DNA from: Andreesenia sp964489735
GTDB lineage: Bacteria > Bacillota > Clostridia > Tissierellales > Gottschalkiaceae
Assembly (NCBI GenBank): GCA_964489735.1
Contig: CAZBAL010000052.1
Span: forward strand, 1-7,086
Direction of reading: 5' to 3'
DNA: 7,086 nt
Part shown: positions 6,164 to 7,086 of the stretch, piece after piece
Layout: the number at the start of each line of letters is the position of its first letter
Numbering within the stretch: position 1 is the first letter of the stretch
Notes under the pieces: model-generated
The model's database searches: none
Seen by the model: the letters and a program-made list of their open reading frames with translations, nothing else
Told to the model about the DNA's origin: nothing
Program-made: the position numbers and the translations under genes

Positions 6164-6170
6164 CCTCCTA
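6164..6170 (-). promoter_or_regulatory. Polymerase ribosome-binding site overlapping the glycosyltransferase stop codon
   Basis: On the minus strand TAGGAGG contains the glycosyltransferase stop TAG (6168-6170) and a consensus AGGAGG SD, 4 nt before the polymerase ATG. This fixes the polymerase start and points to coupled translation of the two proteins within one polysaccharide operon. Confidence 0.85.
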
Positions 6171-7086
6171 GTCCATAATGCTTTCAATAAACTTTTCTCC
6201 GTTTATCTTCGCATTAAAGCTTTCTTCATAGACATTTCTAGCGCCTGTTCTTAGCATCAACTTATCTTCTAATCCTAGATTATTATAATCTTCTAGTAAC
6301 TTTATTAGTTCGGTATTTGTAAAGTCCTTTTGAATCAAATAACCATTACTTGGTCTAACTATTTCTGATGTCCCTCCAACATCCGTTGCTATAACAGGTA
6401 TGCCAAAGGATATCGCCTCCATAATTGATACTGGAAGGCCTTCGTACTCACTTACATTTACAAACAAATCAAAATCATGTTTACGATAATTTTGAAGTAC
6501 TTCTTCATTATTCATCTCACCTAAAAACTCGATTTGCGTCTTATCATTAGATGATCTTTTCGCTCTTTCAATATATGTTTCTAAATTTGGACCCCCGCCA
6601 AAATGTGTCCAATGTATAGGTATGTTAGAATTCTCAACGGCTTCGAAAATCTTTTCGATACGCTTTACAGGGTCGATTCTTGAGCAGGAAACAATCCTTA
6701 ATCTGTCTGATTGAACATAATCTTTTACACCATGATCAACTGCACCCATATAGCTAAGTCCAACATTTGTTGACTCTTTACCTAGTATTTCTTTCATATA
6801 GTTTTCGCCATGCTTAGAGATAGCAAATAGATGGTCTATGTCTGACATGATGATCTTTTGCATAGGTATATATCCTGTTTCCCATCTATAATGGTATAAG
6901 TCATATCCATGGCCTTTACCAACCGTTTTAGAGTTTTTAAACATACGCTTTAGAAAATATGCTGCACCAGCATGAAAATGAAGCCTAAATGCATAAAATA
7001 CAATCTCATCATCTTCCTTAACCCCATTTGCTAGAAGTACTCTTCTAACTTCTTTTGCATATGCTTTTGAATTGATGATAAAAGTC
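6168..7086 (-). CDS. GT-B fold glycosyltransferase, family 4 type, for surface polysaccharide (5' end beyond window)
   Basis: The reading frame is open to the right edge. A Met codon at 6942-6944 exists, but 47 further in-frame codons lie upstream without a stop and are protein-like (VLLANGVKEDDEIVFYAFRL), and no SD precedes that Met, so it is internal. Of the 305 visible residues, the N-terminal part has the HGYDLY block (about 59-64) and YIPMQKIIMSDIDHLFAIS, seen in capsule and exopolysaccharide transferases. The C-terminal Rossmann domain has SCSRIDPVKR (about 133-142, donor phosphate binding), FGGGPNLE, and the E-x7-E motif EGLPVSIME (Glu215 and Glu223 of the visible part), followed by GIPVIATDVGGTSEIV. 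It should be cytoplasmic and add one sugar from a nucleotide sugar onto a lipid-linked repeat unit; donor and acceptor cannot be read. It is followed directly by the polymerase, as expected in a Wzy-dependent locus. Confidence 0.9.
   Translation of the reverse strand, partial: TFIINSKAYAKEVRRVLLANGVKEDDEIVFYAFRLHFHAGAAYFLKRMFKNSKTVGKGHGYDLYHYRWETGYIPMQKIIMSDIDHLFAISKHGENYMKEILGKESTNVGLSYMGAVDHGVKDYVQSDRLRIVSCSRIDPVKRIEKIFEAVENSNIPIHWTHFGGGPNLETYIERAKRSSNDKTQIEFLGEMNNEEVLQNYRKHDFDLFVNVSEYEGLPVSIMEAISFGIPVIATDVGGTSEIVRPSNGYLIQKDFTNTELIKLLEDYNNLGLEDKLMLRTGARNVYEESFNAKINGEKFIESIMD

Noticed and set aside
6168..6944. Met at 6942-6944 as the real start of the glycosyltransferase
   Set aside because: No SD precedes it, the upstream frame is open to the window edge with family-like sequence, and starting there would remove most of the acceptor-binding N-terminal domain.

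Overview
The window comes from an AT-rich, low-GC member of the Bacillota. The evidence is strong AGGAGG ribosome-binding sites, extended TGnTATAAT-type promoters, a Streptococcus-like class II aldolase and a Rho factor with an Asn-rich linker. An anaerobic clostridial or Tissierellia-type lineage is my best guess, but the species cannot be fixed from sequence reading alone.

Layout. On the left, three genes read leftwards as glgP, fba and rho. These encode glycogen/maltodextrin phosphorylase, class II fructose-bisphosphate aldolase, and the N-terminal 138 residues of transcription terminator Rho, which runs off the left edge. glgP and fba are tightly coupled: the fba Shine-Dalgarno sequence overlaps the glgP stop codon. 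A perfect 11-bp hairpin with a short T tract separates fba from rho. A 210-bp divergent intergenic region (3732-3941) carries an extended -10 promoter for each side, an 8-bp inverted repeat between them, and an approximately 100-nt glgP leader with a nested stem-loop. To the right, a single-gene unit encodes a dCMP deaminase with its own promoter and SD. It ends at a perfect 14-bp bidirectional terminator shared with the converging operon.

The right-hand part reads leftwards and is the 3' end of a surface-polysaccharide (capsule or exopolysaccharide) operon. It holds a family-4-type glycosyltransferase, open at the right window edge, followed by a 581-residue Wzy-type polysaccharide polymerase, again with its SD overlapping the upstream stop codon. 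The polymerase carries a long, highly charged coiled-coil hairpin in the loop predicted to face outside the cell.

How the genes fit together. GlgP releases glucose-1-phosphate from stored glucan and aldolase carries hexose phosphate through glycolysis, so co-expression makes metabolic sense. Sugar phosphates also feed the nucleotide sugars used by the neighbouring polysaccharide genes, though nothing in the sequence shows shared regulation. The most unusual items are the coiled-coil insertion in the polymerase, the structured glgP leader and the possible SD-sequestering alternative fold ahead of rho. I saw no tRNA, rRNA, CRISPR array, insertion sequence or attachment site, and there is no gene-free stretch longer than 210 bp.
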